From contig NC_092463.1 of assembly GCF_047495875.1 (NCBI RefSeq), forward strand, positions 32,057,724 through 32,121,723: 64,000 nt of DNA. Reading direction: 5' to 3'. This DNA is from Pithys albifrons albifrons. Its lineage: Eukaryota > Chordata > Aves > Passeriformes > Thamnophilidae. Below, one piece after another: positions 40,985 to 50,595 of the stretch; within the stretch, counting starts at the first letter, position 1, and the number at the start of each line of letters is the position of its first letter. Made by a program: the position numbers and the translations under genes. The notes under the pieces are model-generated. The model searched no databases. It was not told where the DNA came from and worked only from the letters and a program-made list of their open reading frames with translations.

Positions 40985-41360
40985 CTTTCTGTAAATGGTC
41001 ACAGCCAGCACAGCTTCACAAGAGGAAAGTTCAGCTTATCGAACCTGATTTCCTTCTATGACAAGGTGACGCACCTAGTTGATCAAGGGAAGCCAGTTGA
41101 TGCAATTTTTCTGGATTTCAGTAGAGTTTTCAATAGTGTCTCTCACAGGGTCCTGCTGGACAAAATGTCCAGCACATGTCTCGATGAGCACATCGTGGTG
41201 GGTAAGTAATTGTCTCATGAGTTGAGCACAGGGGCTAATAGTGAATGCAGTGATGTCAGACTGGTGACCAGTCACTAGTGAGGTCCCGCAGGGGTGCATC
41301 TTAGACCCTGTGCTCTTCAATATCTTCATAAATTACTTGGATGCAGGACTGGAAAGGGTA
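40985..41360 (+). pseudogene. CR1 ORF2 reverse-transcriptase fragment, 5' part
   Basis: In one frame the sequence gives 'LSNLISFYDKVTHLVDQGKP', then 'AIFLDFSRVFNSVSHRVLL', which is the RT region around motif A with the catalytic aspartate of the LDFS box present. The partner aspartate of the normal 'AFD' is changed to asparagine. A stop follows at the end of 'VVGK'. In another frame 'PVTSEVPQG' and '[12 protein letters not shown]' appear, the motif B region with the usual glycine of SGVPQG replaced by glutamate. The product family is the CR1 RNA-dependent DNA polymerase. The gene is disrupted by at least one stop and a frameshift. Confidence 0.9.
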
Positions 41361-41361
41361 T

Positions 41362-41931
41362 TGTATTGGGTCTGACTGAAATGGAGTTAATTTCCTCATA
41401 GCAGCCCTCACAGTGCTGTGCTTTACCTTGGTAGCTAAAAGGATGTTAACACACCAGTGTTTTGGCTACTGCTGAGCACAGCATCAGCACTGTAACATTC
41501 CTTGCCCTGTCAAGGGCAAGATTCTGGGAGGAGACACAAGTAATCCAACTGACCCAAATTAACCAAAGGGATATTCCATACCATATGATGTCAGCTCAGA
41601 TATAAAAGCTAAGGAAAGGTGCAGGAAGGGGCACATTTATTGTTTCCAATGGCTGCCCGCTAAGAAACCATTACATGTGCTGAAGCCCTGTTTCTCGGGA
41701 ATTGGCTGGACATCACTGCTGATGGGAAGTAGAGAATAATCCTTTTTATTTTTTATTTTCCTTTTGTGCATGTAAGCATTTGCTCTGCTTTTGCTTTGTT
41801 TTTGCCTTATCAAACTGCCTTATCCCAACCCACAAGTCATTTTCTATCTTATTCTCTCTCCCCTTTATGGCTGGGAAGTGATAGAGTGGCTTGTTTGGCA
41901 CCAGGCGTCCAACCAAGGTCAACCCACCACA
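41362..41931 (+). mobile_element. solo LTR of an avian endogenous retrovirus, inserted in CR1
   Basis: A 570-bp LTR starts TGTATTGGGTCTGACTGAAA and ends 'ggtcaacccaccaca', the intact terminus of the same wide LTR group as the 25.4-kb element. Between the ends the sequence differs from that element, so this is another subfamily. A TATA box lies at 41601-41608, and 'ggcaccaggcgtccaaccaa' is the conserved 3' block. CR1 sequence resumes right after it. No internal viral region is present, so it is a solo LTR. The edges (gtat before, tagt after) give no clean target-site duplication. Confidence 0.9.
41601..41608 (+). promoter_or_regulatory. TATA box of the LTR promoter
   Basis: TATAAAAG lies about 240 bp into the LTR, at a position that fits the U3/R border of a retroviral LTR. 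Activity in the host is unknown. Confidence 0.6.
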
Positions 41932-42573
41932 TAGTACTAAGCAAGTTTGCAGACAAAAAGCTGGGAAACTGGGAGGAGTTGTTGACTTCCTCCAAGTCAG
42001 GGAGGCCTTGCAGAGAGACCTTGACAAATTAGAGGACTGGGCGATCACCAACCATATGTTGGGAAAAAGGGAAAGTGCTTGATTCTGCACCTGGAATGTG
42101 TCAACCCTGAATGTATGGACAGACTGGAGAATGAGATGCTGGAAAGCAGTGCCATGGAAAGTGACTGGGGGGAGGAGGAGGGGGGGGGGGGGAAGGTGTT
42201 GTCCTGGTAGATGGCAAGTTGAATATGATTCAGCAGTACCCTGTCAGCCAGGAGGGCCAACCATGTCCTGGGAGGCATCAGGTAAAGCATCACCAGCTGG
42301 TTGAGGAAGGGGTTTGTCTCACTCTGCTCTGCACTGGGGTGGCCTCACCTTGAACATTGTTTGCAGTTTAGGGCACAACAATATGGGAAAGCTATTAAGC
42401 TCTTAGAGAGCATCCAAAAGAGGGCAAAGAATATGGTGAAGGGCCTCAAGGGAAAGCCATATAAGGAGCAGCTGAGGTCACTTGGAGTGTTCAGCCTGGA
42501 GCAAAGGAGGCTGAGGGGAGACCTCATTGCATTACAACTTCCTTGTGAGAGGAAGAGGAGGGGCAGGCACTGA
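41932..42573 (+). pseudogene. CR1 ORF2 reverse-transcriptase fragment, 3' part
   Basis: Directly after the LTR the frame reads 'LSKFADKKLGNWEELL'. The CR1 consensus here is the catalytic FADD box followed by T-K-L-G, so the second aspartate codon region has been lost and the catalytic pair is broken. From 42301 on, a 90-codon frame has 'LEHCLQFRAQQYGKAIKLL', 'IQKRAKNMVKGL' and 'LGVFSLEQRRLRGDLIALQL', the C-terminal CR1 ORF2 block. Frame changes and the G-run near 42180 separate the pieces. Confidence 0.9.
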
Positions 42574-42842
42574 TTTCTTCTCTGCGGTGACCTGAGGGAA
42601 TAGTCCAAAGTGCAAAAGGAGGTTTAGGATGAATATTAGAAAAAAGTTATTCACGCAAAACGTGGTTTGGAACTGGAACAGGCTCCCAGGGAAGTGATCA
42701 CAGCACCAAGCCCAACAGAGTTCAAGAAGTGTTCAGGCCCATAGTGTGACTCTCTGGGATGGTCCAGCCCAAGGCCAGGAGATGGACTTGATGATCTTTG
42801 TGGGTTCCTTTCAACTCTGCATATTCTGTGATTCTGTGATTT

Positions 42843-45063
42843 TTTCTTCTAACCTACTGATCAGTTGGAATATCTCTTCACCCACAAGAAACAGTGATTG
42901 GTGGCAGTAAGTAGTTAATCCTGGCACACAAGATTAAGGAAACAGTATTTTGGAGTATTTTTTGAATAGTAATAACAACCATGATATCTGCCAAGCAGGC
43001 AAAGTATAGGCTACCTTACTCCCAGGAAAGCTGAAAGTAGTTTGACTGATGATTTACTTTCTAAAAAACAGTTTCACACCAAATTTAGCCTAGATACACA
43101 CTTGGTTATTAAGACCATGTTCAGGGACACATCGAGAGGGAAGGAAGGAGAGTCCTATCACTTTTGTTCACAACCAGAATCCTCCTTAGGTATGGAAACA
43201 CCTGGGCCCATTTCTTTTACTCCTGTCACCCCCTTTTCTCCTGTGTATGTCAGCAGCTAACTTGAACGAGACAGGGTGGTGGAAGGAGCACAATGGGCAG
43301 GAGCAGGCAGGTGGCTGCCGGCTCCATCCCTGCCAGGGGTTGTATGGCTTTCTCCCTTTGACTGCCACCCTTCACGCTGAACAGAATTTTTTATTTTTTA
43401 CTCAAAATTTAATATTAATTTTGTTGAGAAAACCAAATTATTGATTTTTATTTTTTTCTTTTCCCTTCAGTCCAGTATCTCTATCCCCCTCTGTAGAGTT
43501 GCTTAATGCTGGTAGTTTTCACATGATGAGATGGATACTCTAGGTCTGCTGAATTCTGTCATGCTGTTATATTTTACAGTCCTAGTCCTGGAAAAATGAA
43601 TAATTTTTGAACCTCAAAAAATAACAATAAGAAATTAGTTCAATTCACATGCTGCTCTACTTTTCTGAGCACCAGATTCAGAAATTGAACTGGAAAATTA
43701 ACAAAATTGCAGTTGTCCTTCCTTTATAGTGGCCCAGATCAAAAGCCTTGATTAAGGCATTGTTCATGGTTTGAGAGGTGAGAGCCACATGCTGCAGCTG
43801 GCATTTATCTCTCTTTTTACAACAAAGCAAATTTAATAACAGAAAAGTTGTTTGCAAGATCTCTTGAGTTTTTGCTAGCTGACAACTGATAAAACTGGCC
43901 CATAGATTTTTGAGAGAGTATCGTAAATTAAAGTCTTTTGCAAAACATACCAGTTGGCAAGGTATTCTCAGTTTAATTTTAAAATATGTTTATTTGGCCT
44001 ACCCAGCTGTTAGTAGTTGCCAGCTCTCTTTCAGTTCTATGACAACATTCTACCTCATCCCAGTAGGTATGATGCTGTGCTGTCAGAGCTGCCATGGAAA
44101 TTGCTGGTGCCTAGGGGGACAAGTAAATATATGCTGCTTTTTTAGTATATAACAGTTTTCCCAGTGCTGTATCCCAGAAAAGTGGGAGACAGCAAGCCAC
44201 AATGCTGAAGGAATGAAAAGTGTGTACTTTCAAAAAAACAAGGTTGATGTTCTGAATGCTTTCCCCAATACTGCTGGAAGACTGGAGTTTAATAGACCTT
44301 TTCCAATTAAGAATTTTTCTTCGATACTAAGTTATGAAGGATCATATTCTTCATGTGTAACTCACAGCAATATTCCAGACTGAAACAGTAATGATGTGCA
44401 TGCAGTATCTGAAAAATCTAGAGTGCAGTTTTCAAGTATTACATTTTGACCATAGCAATTTCAGTTATCTTAGCTAGAATCAGTAGTATTGGTGTGGCCA
44501 TGATGTTATAAAGAAGAGAATAATGATTGTAGTGAAAAGTAAAATAATTAATAAACATAGTTGGAAAACAAAAAGGCAGAGAAGGCAGAGAAGAATCTGA
44601 GGAATGGCTTGTGCAGCTGAAGGTTCATTTGCTTTCTATGGCTACATTCAACGAGTCTCATAGAAGTATTTACCTTTCTTTATAGATTACGCCTCATTAA
44701 ATTTGAAGCTCTTCATCAGCTTTTGGCTGCCTTTGAATCCACACTGTTGTATTGTTCTAAACATGTCCTAATAATTCTGTGTTTTGCATTGTGACATCAA
44801 AGAGCTATCAGTACAGCAAATATTTAATCTAGAGTGAATGGTGAGTTTGGGTGTATGAATAGAGATTGTGAGAGCGAAAAAAGAACAAAGAAATTCTTGA
44901 ACTTTAAACAATTGGTAATTGTTTCTAATGTTTTAATATTTTAAATATTAGAGGACATTTACTTTCTCTAAAATATTTTCTGTTTAAGAAAAATTGTATT
45001 CACATGTTAAAAAATCAAAATTTTCACCTGACTTCTCTGGTGTGTTGAACTTGACCAATACTT
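42843..45063. other. gene-free sequence
   Basis: No gene. The patch 43120-43400 is GC-richer, with frames of 60-72 codons on both strands and no motif. The rest is AT-rich. No further mobile element is recognised. Confidence 0.55.
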
Positions 45064-45076
45064 AAGAGGTATGATT
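45064..45076. repeat. target-site duplication of SINE copy 3, left
   Basis: aagaggtatgatt, matched at 11 of 13 bases by aaaaggtgtgatt at 45451-45463, on the two sides of the SINE. This fixes both ends of the element. Confidence 0.75.
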
Positions 45077-45280
45077 GTATGTGTATGTATGGCCGAACTT
45101 CGTGAACAAAGATTTGGGAAGGGCTCTCCTCTTTGAGCCTGCGCAGTGGCCTTTTTTTTCCTTTTTTTTTTTTTTTGGTGAGGCACAGCATGCACAGAAC
45201 TGGCCCATCATTTAAGTCCTACGGTCCATTTGCCACTGCTGAGCAAGCTTGAACAGTGACAGTGACGTCCTCAGGACTGT

Positions 45281-45341
45281 CTACAGCACCTGGTACTAAC
45301 CGGGGCTCACCCTGCTCAGCATCCGAGATCTGATGGGATCA
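45281..45341 (-). ncRNA. 5S rRNA-derived segment in SINE copy 3, box C deleted
   Basis: Minus strand: 'gatcccatcagatctcggat', 'gctgagcagggtgagccccg', 'gttagtaccaggtgctgtag'. Compared with copy 2 the 27 nt between the two TAC triplets are missing. Not a functional 5S gene. Confidence 0.85.
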
Positions 45342-45370
45342 GATGGCAGGGAGGCATTGAACTGCCAGAG

Positions 45371-45446
45371 GGCGGTCTCTACTGAGACTCGAACTCACAA
45401 CCTTGGGATTTGGAGTCTGGAGTGCTCTCTGTTACACCATGGAACC
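45371..45446 (-). ncRNA. tRNA-Gln-like head of SINE copy 3 (not a functional tRNA)
   Basis: It starts GGTTCCATGGTGTAA, which is identical over 15 nt to the 5' end of vertebrate tRNA-Gln. It has 'gagcactccagactccaaat' in the anticodon region and a B box 'gagttcgagtctc' with a T-arm. The anticodon stem is degraded. An extra inverted heptamer (GGGCGGT at 45370-45376 and ACCGCCC at 45444-45450) brackets the head and could mimic an acceptor stem. Confidence 0.85.
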
Positions 45447-45450
45447 GCCC

Positions 45451-45463
45451 AAAAGGTGTGATT
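45451..45463. repeat. target-site duplication of SINE copy 3, right
   Basis: aaaaggtgtgatt, partner of 45064-45076 (11 of 13 bases equal). Confidence 0.75.
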
Positions 45464-48400
45464 ACTACTTGGTTTTATGTGTTTATGGAGGCAACGTAAA
45501 ATACAAAGAAAATAAGTGATCCAACTATGCCAATTTGAAAAAGAAAAGGAGTTTTCAAGTTCCGTGGCAATTTCCTACAGACAAACTGTAGCTGAAGAGA
45601 ATGGCTGATGACCAAGGAGCTAGGATGGAGTGCTTTGGAAGTGCTAAGGGGTACCTGTCTATACAAAAGGCCTCCCCTATGAAAAATGCTAAATGATATT
45701 GTACCTTTGGTTGTACATAACTCTCTGTACTCCTTCCTCCAAAATAAATAGACTTTATGAATGTAAGATGGGTCTTAAAAACTTTACTGATCAAATCCTG
45801 CATGGCATATTCACCTCCAATAGGTGTTACGAAAAGGATTAATTTTTTTTTATTTGTTGTTATTTATTCAAATGATCAAGAAGGAGATAGAGAGAACAAG
45901 TGAGACTGCTAATGTATAACAAGAAACAATTGCACCCATCTCAGAAGTATAAAAGGACAAAATAGAAAAAATTATATGAGTAGCAGGAAAAAAACACAAA
46001 CTCATTTAATAGAGGATTAATTAAACCCAATTGTTATCTGGGAGACCTAGACAGTGGGGAACTGCCTCAGGTTACTGCTGATAGATCTCCTTAATAAAAC
46101 AGGTAAAATCTGGTGGGTGTTATACATAACCATAATATTTACTTTCTTAGAAAATATCAAATTGTGGTAATTTCCTATCTAAGAAATGAAAAAAACACAG
46201 ATATGAGTTACTGCTGACAGTTGAAGAAGGTGAACTTCAGAGCTGCCCACAAAGGGCTGCCTGGGGTAGCCAGTCATGTGGTAGAGGCACCCAGTGCATG
46301 AGCTCCGTCCTCTCCAGTCCCCTTCAGATCTCCGACCAGTGCAAGAGGTACAGCCATCTTAACAGAGCATACTACTATTTTGAGTTTGACAGCAATATTT
46401 CTCTCTCTCCTAGTTGTCTATTCCGTAGTCGGCAGTGAGTCAGGAGAGCAGGCATGCTGCTCCTCTGCACAGGAGCCAGCAGTGCCAGTCAGGGGAGCCA
46501 GAGCTGCCACCCCACCTGCCACAGCAGACCCTGCCTGAATCCCTGCCACAACTGTGAAACCAAGAAGATACATGCAGAACTGGGCTAAATTTTTCCATAA
46601 CATATTTGAATTGCTTGGAAGTGCAGATTTAAGCTGGCTACCGCTATTCACAAATTAGTGTGATTTTATAAAATTCTAAAACTCTGAAAATTTAAAAGAA
46701 TAATAATCCTCCTCAGGAAAAAAAATGGAAAAAAACAACAAAAAATAATTTTATTTCTTAAAAAAACCCAGGAGTCAACATACTTTAAAGGATAAAGCAG
46801 CCCTCATGGCAGGAAAGCAAGATTTCATTTGGAAGTTGCTTAGTATTTTCTGTTGCAGACCTGCTTACAAAAGGCTAGTGGTATAATTTTAATAGTTTGT
46901 AAGGCAACACACATTCTCTGGAAAACAACAGTGTTCTGCTTCTTGTCTCATATACTTAGACTAACATGAACTACTGACACAACTGGTATTGTAATACTCA
47001 GCACTACTCCATATTTTAGTTATTTTCTAAGCTTTGCAAATACAATTAGGCTTTGAGAAAATTGTGGAAAGAGCCTCCTCCCAAAGAGAATGACTTCAGA
47101 AAAGCCACAATTCACTGAGCACACAGTAAAGGAATTAATTTTCATTACATTTAATGCATAAATGAGTTTCTTGAAAACCCTCTGAAAATTAATTTTTGTT
47201 TGAAGATTCTGTACTACATACTTGAGCACAATAAAATATTTCTAGGCAAACAGAGTGGGTGAATTCTCTTAGTTTGAAAGTCTTATATCACCCTGTTCAA
47301 GTCTTAGATTTATAGTTCCTGTGAAAATTTGACATCAGTTGTGATGATTTATGAATTAAATGACCTTGCGGTTGGGATAGTACTGTCAGATCTTTGATAT
47401 GCTGGAATTACCCATATGACATTTAATTTAATAGAAACTTAATGGGGAAACAAAAAGGCAGCACAATCCTAAATATAGCAAGAATTAGTGAAATCTGTGC
47501 CCTAGATTTTAGCTAATAAGGTGTTATTTCGAGGATTACAACAGCATCACACAACTTCTTTCATCAGTGCTAGATACCACAAGACCAAAATGAACATGTA
47601 AATGTTAAGAAGTTGTGCTTTTGGGACTGAGAAGCTGTTGTATGCAGAGCAGAGTAACACCAATTGATGCAACAAGTCTGCTTTGCAAGGTACTTTTCTT
47701 AAACTCTGGTTTCTGCTGTGTTGGTCATTGTTTACAGTGTTAATATCACACAACAATTTGTGGTAGAAATCTATCTTTTAGTTGGATTAGCTCTTCAACA
47801 TGAGCTTCCCAAAAAAGATTTGGAAGACTACAACTTGGAATACATATGCAGCATTTCACCTGAGGGTGAACTGGTTTGACTCATGGCACAGATCAGACCA
47901 TTGCTTATAGTGGGATTTAGCACTGGCTCCTCTGTGGTGGCAGAGAAGCTGTGCCAGCCCCTCCTTGCTTCCTTCAGCAACATGGAACAGCTCCCAAGTT
48001 ATGGTAGGTAGGGTTGCTGTAGCCCTGCTTTGTTGTTTCCAGGTGCTGGGGACAATGGAAATGGCTCCACAGATTGGGAGAGAGGGAGGCAGGGAAGGAA
48101 TCTGAGTTTCTTGTGTTCCATATTATTTTCCCTCTGCTTGCAAAGTTGTCTCAGTAGGAACATATGTACTTATTGGGTAAGGACTCTGATCTAATAATTT
48201 GTTAAGGGCTCTAATAATTTGCTAAGCACTCTAATAATTGTTAAGGCCGTTGTTCTGATAGATTTTCTAGTAGAAAGACTGTATCATGTTCAACATGCCA
48301 GCTCTGTGGCCTATGAGTTTACTCTGAGTAAGAAACAATTTAAAAGGTATTGACTGAGTTCGCCACCTAAGGTTACATGATATGGAAAGTTGCCACCACT

Positions 48401-50489
48401 AGCTGATGTAGATTTTATAACAAACCCTTGTTTCTCAAATGTCGTGTTGTTGTTTAAACTGTGGTGACAGTGACTGAAACTGGTGGATTGCCTTCTGGTA
48501 ATATTTCTATTGGACAACATGACAAGCTGAATTACTGCTGTATAACAAATTCTATGTGCTACCATAGCTTTTTGAAAATTGCTTTTGTCAGCTAAGAAAT
48601 TATTGATTGAGTAAAAAATATATTTAAAGTCAAGCAGTGAGGAAACTGGTGAAAAGGTTAGGTATAGTATACTTTCCCAGAAATCACCCCTTAAATTCTC
48701 CTTTGATCATGACTAAACCCATACCACCTAAACTTCCAGGTAGTAATCTCTAGCTACAGAATGCATGCTCTAGGAAATTCAATTCTAGTAAAGAAAACAA
48801 TAAATAAAACTTCTTACAGAATTAAAATTATATAAACCTGTTTATGTCTTTCTAAGCTGAAGGAAAATGAAAATCCCTCAGTAGTTAATTTACACATAAA
48901 ATTAAAGACACTTTTTATGTGATGGGACAGCAAAGTTAAAGGAAAAATAGTGTACTTAGAAAAAAGCAGTGGATACTTGGCTTTCAGAGACATAAACATC
49001 CAGAATACTGCCAATCAAAGCCTTTTGCAAAACAAAAAACCCCATATTTTCTAAGGACAGTGAACAGACCTGGTTTAACTTTGTGGTTATTAAAGTGTGA
49101 AGCTATGGAGCAGTTCTTTTAGGTAAATTGTCCAGTTTAATGGAAAGTTCTATGAATAGGAAGAGCGTATAAAAGTAGCACAGGTGATACAGGGGGAGAA
49201 GAGTTGATTTGCAAGACATGGCGCAGTGAGAGCCATAGAGAGTCTGTTTGTTCAGACTCAGCATTGAATGCAACAGTTCTCTCTATGTTTAGTATGGAAT
49301 GTAAGGATGCAAGCCTTCAGGAAAACAGAAGGATAGTTTCAATCAGGATATCTCATTAGTGCATTTTGTGGGCCATATCATATACAATAAATACATCTGT
49401 TATTATATAATGACATTAATTCTTACTTGTCCTATGAATAAAATTCCTTGAGACCTTGCAGCTTAGGGCCTGCAGATTCCCCCCTAGTTCCTGAGAAAAG
49501 TATCTTACTGTTTTAAGGAAACTGTAGAGAATCCCATCTGTCAAAAACAGTCAATTTGCAAACGAATCTTTCATTGCTTAATTTGCTTGTTCCATGTAGC
49601 CTGATTGTGCATTTATATAAAGTTTAAAACTTGTATTAACTTCCATGGAAGAAAGTACTGCAGAGCTATTGTTCTACAGCATTTTAAAGATTTCCTTGTG
49701 TGTGCCTCTCCTCTAGGATTCTCAGAGGTTTCTGATATGGCATGTATACTGAATGTGAGTTGTGTGAGCTATGTGAACAGTTTGAGCATAATGCTTCTTC
49801 TAGGTTCAGTTGCTTCCCACGTCTAGAAATTTATTTAGTTGCATAATCTAGCTCCAGATTTTTTTCTTTAACAATATGATAATATCAGGCTATCGATGTA
49901 AATACACATGCAATTGTCAGTTAACCTTATGCTATTATTTTCAGAGTGCCTGCGGCACTGTATCAGTACTGTCAGAGGAAAAATACCACAGAACAAGGTA
50001 TTTCCACATTCTTTTCCATGAGCTAAGACACAAAATGGGCTCATTACCAACATGTGGTTTTTTGCAGTTCGATATTAGTATGTCTGCAACTATCCAAAAA
50101 GCTTAGCATATGTGTGTAATTCAATAAAGGGTAAACGTGTTCCTGAAGAGACCAGGTAATGCCAAAAAAGACATTTCATGTTTTTTTAATAGGGTATAAA
50201 AATTTTTGTGCAAAACTGTTCAGAAAGCCTTTAGCCTAATTTCAGTACAACTGTGCAGGATTCAGGAAAATTTCAGCTGCTGATGGCAGCTGACAGTGTG
50301 GCCCAGAATTGCTTAAAGACATTAGGTATCTTGTTGGTGTACTGCATCTGAGGACTGATGAGAAAAAAATAAAAGGTTCCAATTCTACCTTTGCTGCAAA
50401 CATGTGGAAAGGACTTGTTTAAAATTATTTATGACACTTAACTAATCTGGCTAAATGTATCCATACTGTAGCTCATGTACAAAGTTGGT
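45464..50489. other. gene-free sequence
   Basis: No gene. A local GC-rich patch at 46220-46560 gives a 77-codon alanine-rich minus-strand frame without recognisable homology. The tandem CTAATAATT repeat at 48179-48246 is listed separately. Confidence 0.55.
48179..48246. repeat. three-unit short tandem repeat, period about 20-24 bp
   Basis: The core 'ctctaataatt(t)g(t/c)taag' occurs three times in succession with small length changes (near 48186-48208, 48209-48229 and 48230-48246). Confidence 0.85.
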
Positions 50490-50595
50490 CTGTGCCAGCT
50501 TCACCACCTGTAAATGGTGATGATTATAGACACCTCACAGGGATGTTGACAGGATTCATTAGTTAATGCCTGTGCGGTGTCTCAAAAATGTTAAA
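50490..50595 (+). repeat. MIR-like SINE relic, core and 3' region
   Basis: 'tgtgccagcttcaccacctg' followed by 'taaatggtgatgattataga', 'cacctcacagggatgttgac', 'aggattcattagttaatgcc' and 'tgtgcggtgtctcaaaaatg' follows the MIR consensus ('TGTGCCTCAGTTTCC...TCTGTAAAATGGGGAT...TACCTCACAGGGTTGTTGTGAGGATTAA'). The head is not readable. An ancient amniote SINE that predates birds. Confidence 0.75.

Larger units (their letters stand above)
40985..42842 (+). mobile_element. 5'-truncated CR1 LINE, split by a solo LTR
   Basis: A CR1 non-LTR retrotransposon fragment of about 1.29 kb once the LTR at 41362-41931 is removed. It contains the middle and end of the ORF2 reverse transcriptase and runs to the typical CR1 3' terminus 'attctgtgattctgtgattt' (about 42823-42842). 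The usual full length is about 4.5 kb, so the 5' two-thirds are missing, as is common for CR1. Stops, frameshifts and a damaged catalytic box show that it is dead. A G-run near 42179-42192 interrupts the 3' coding part. Confidence 0.95.
45077..45450 (-). mobile_element. 5S rRNA/tRNA-Gln composite SINE, copy 3 (full length)
   Basis: The most complete copy, about 374 bp. On the minus strand it has a tRNA-Gln-like head (45450 to about 45370) and the link 'cagttcaatgcctccctgcc'. The 5S-derived part on 45341-45281 lacks box C. The body ('gtcctgaggacgtcactgtc' to 'gccagttctgtgcatgctgt') leads to a long A-rich spacer (minus strand of 45151-45176). The 3' module runs 'ccactgcgcaggctcaaaga' to 'cacgaagttcggccatac', with a short ATAC/ACAC tail. 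It is flanked by a 13-bp target-site duplication. The 3' module has lost an internal stretch of about 18 nt (between 'ggctcaaaga' and 'agcccttccc') that copies 1 and 2 keep. Confidence 0.9.

Noticed and set aside
45371..45446. Possible functional tRNA-Gln gene
   Set aside because: The anticodon stem does not pair, the acceptor 3' strand is altered, and it is embedded in a SINE with target-site duplications.
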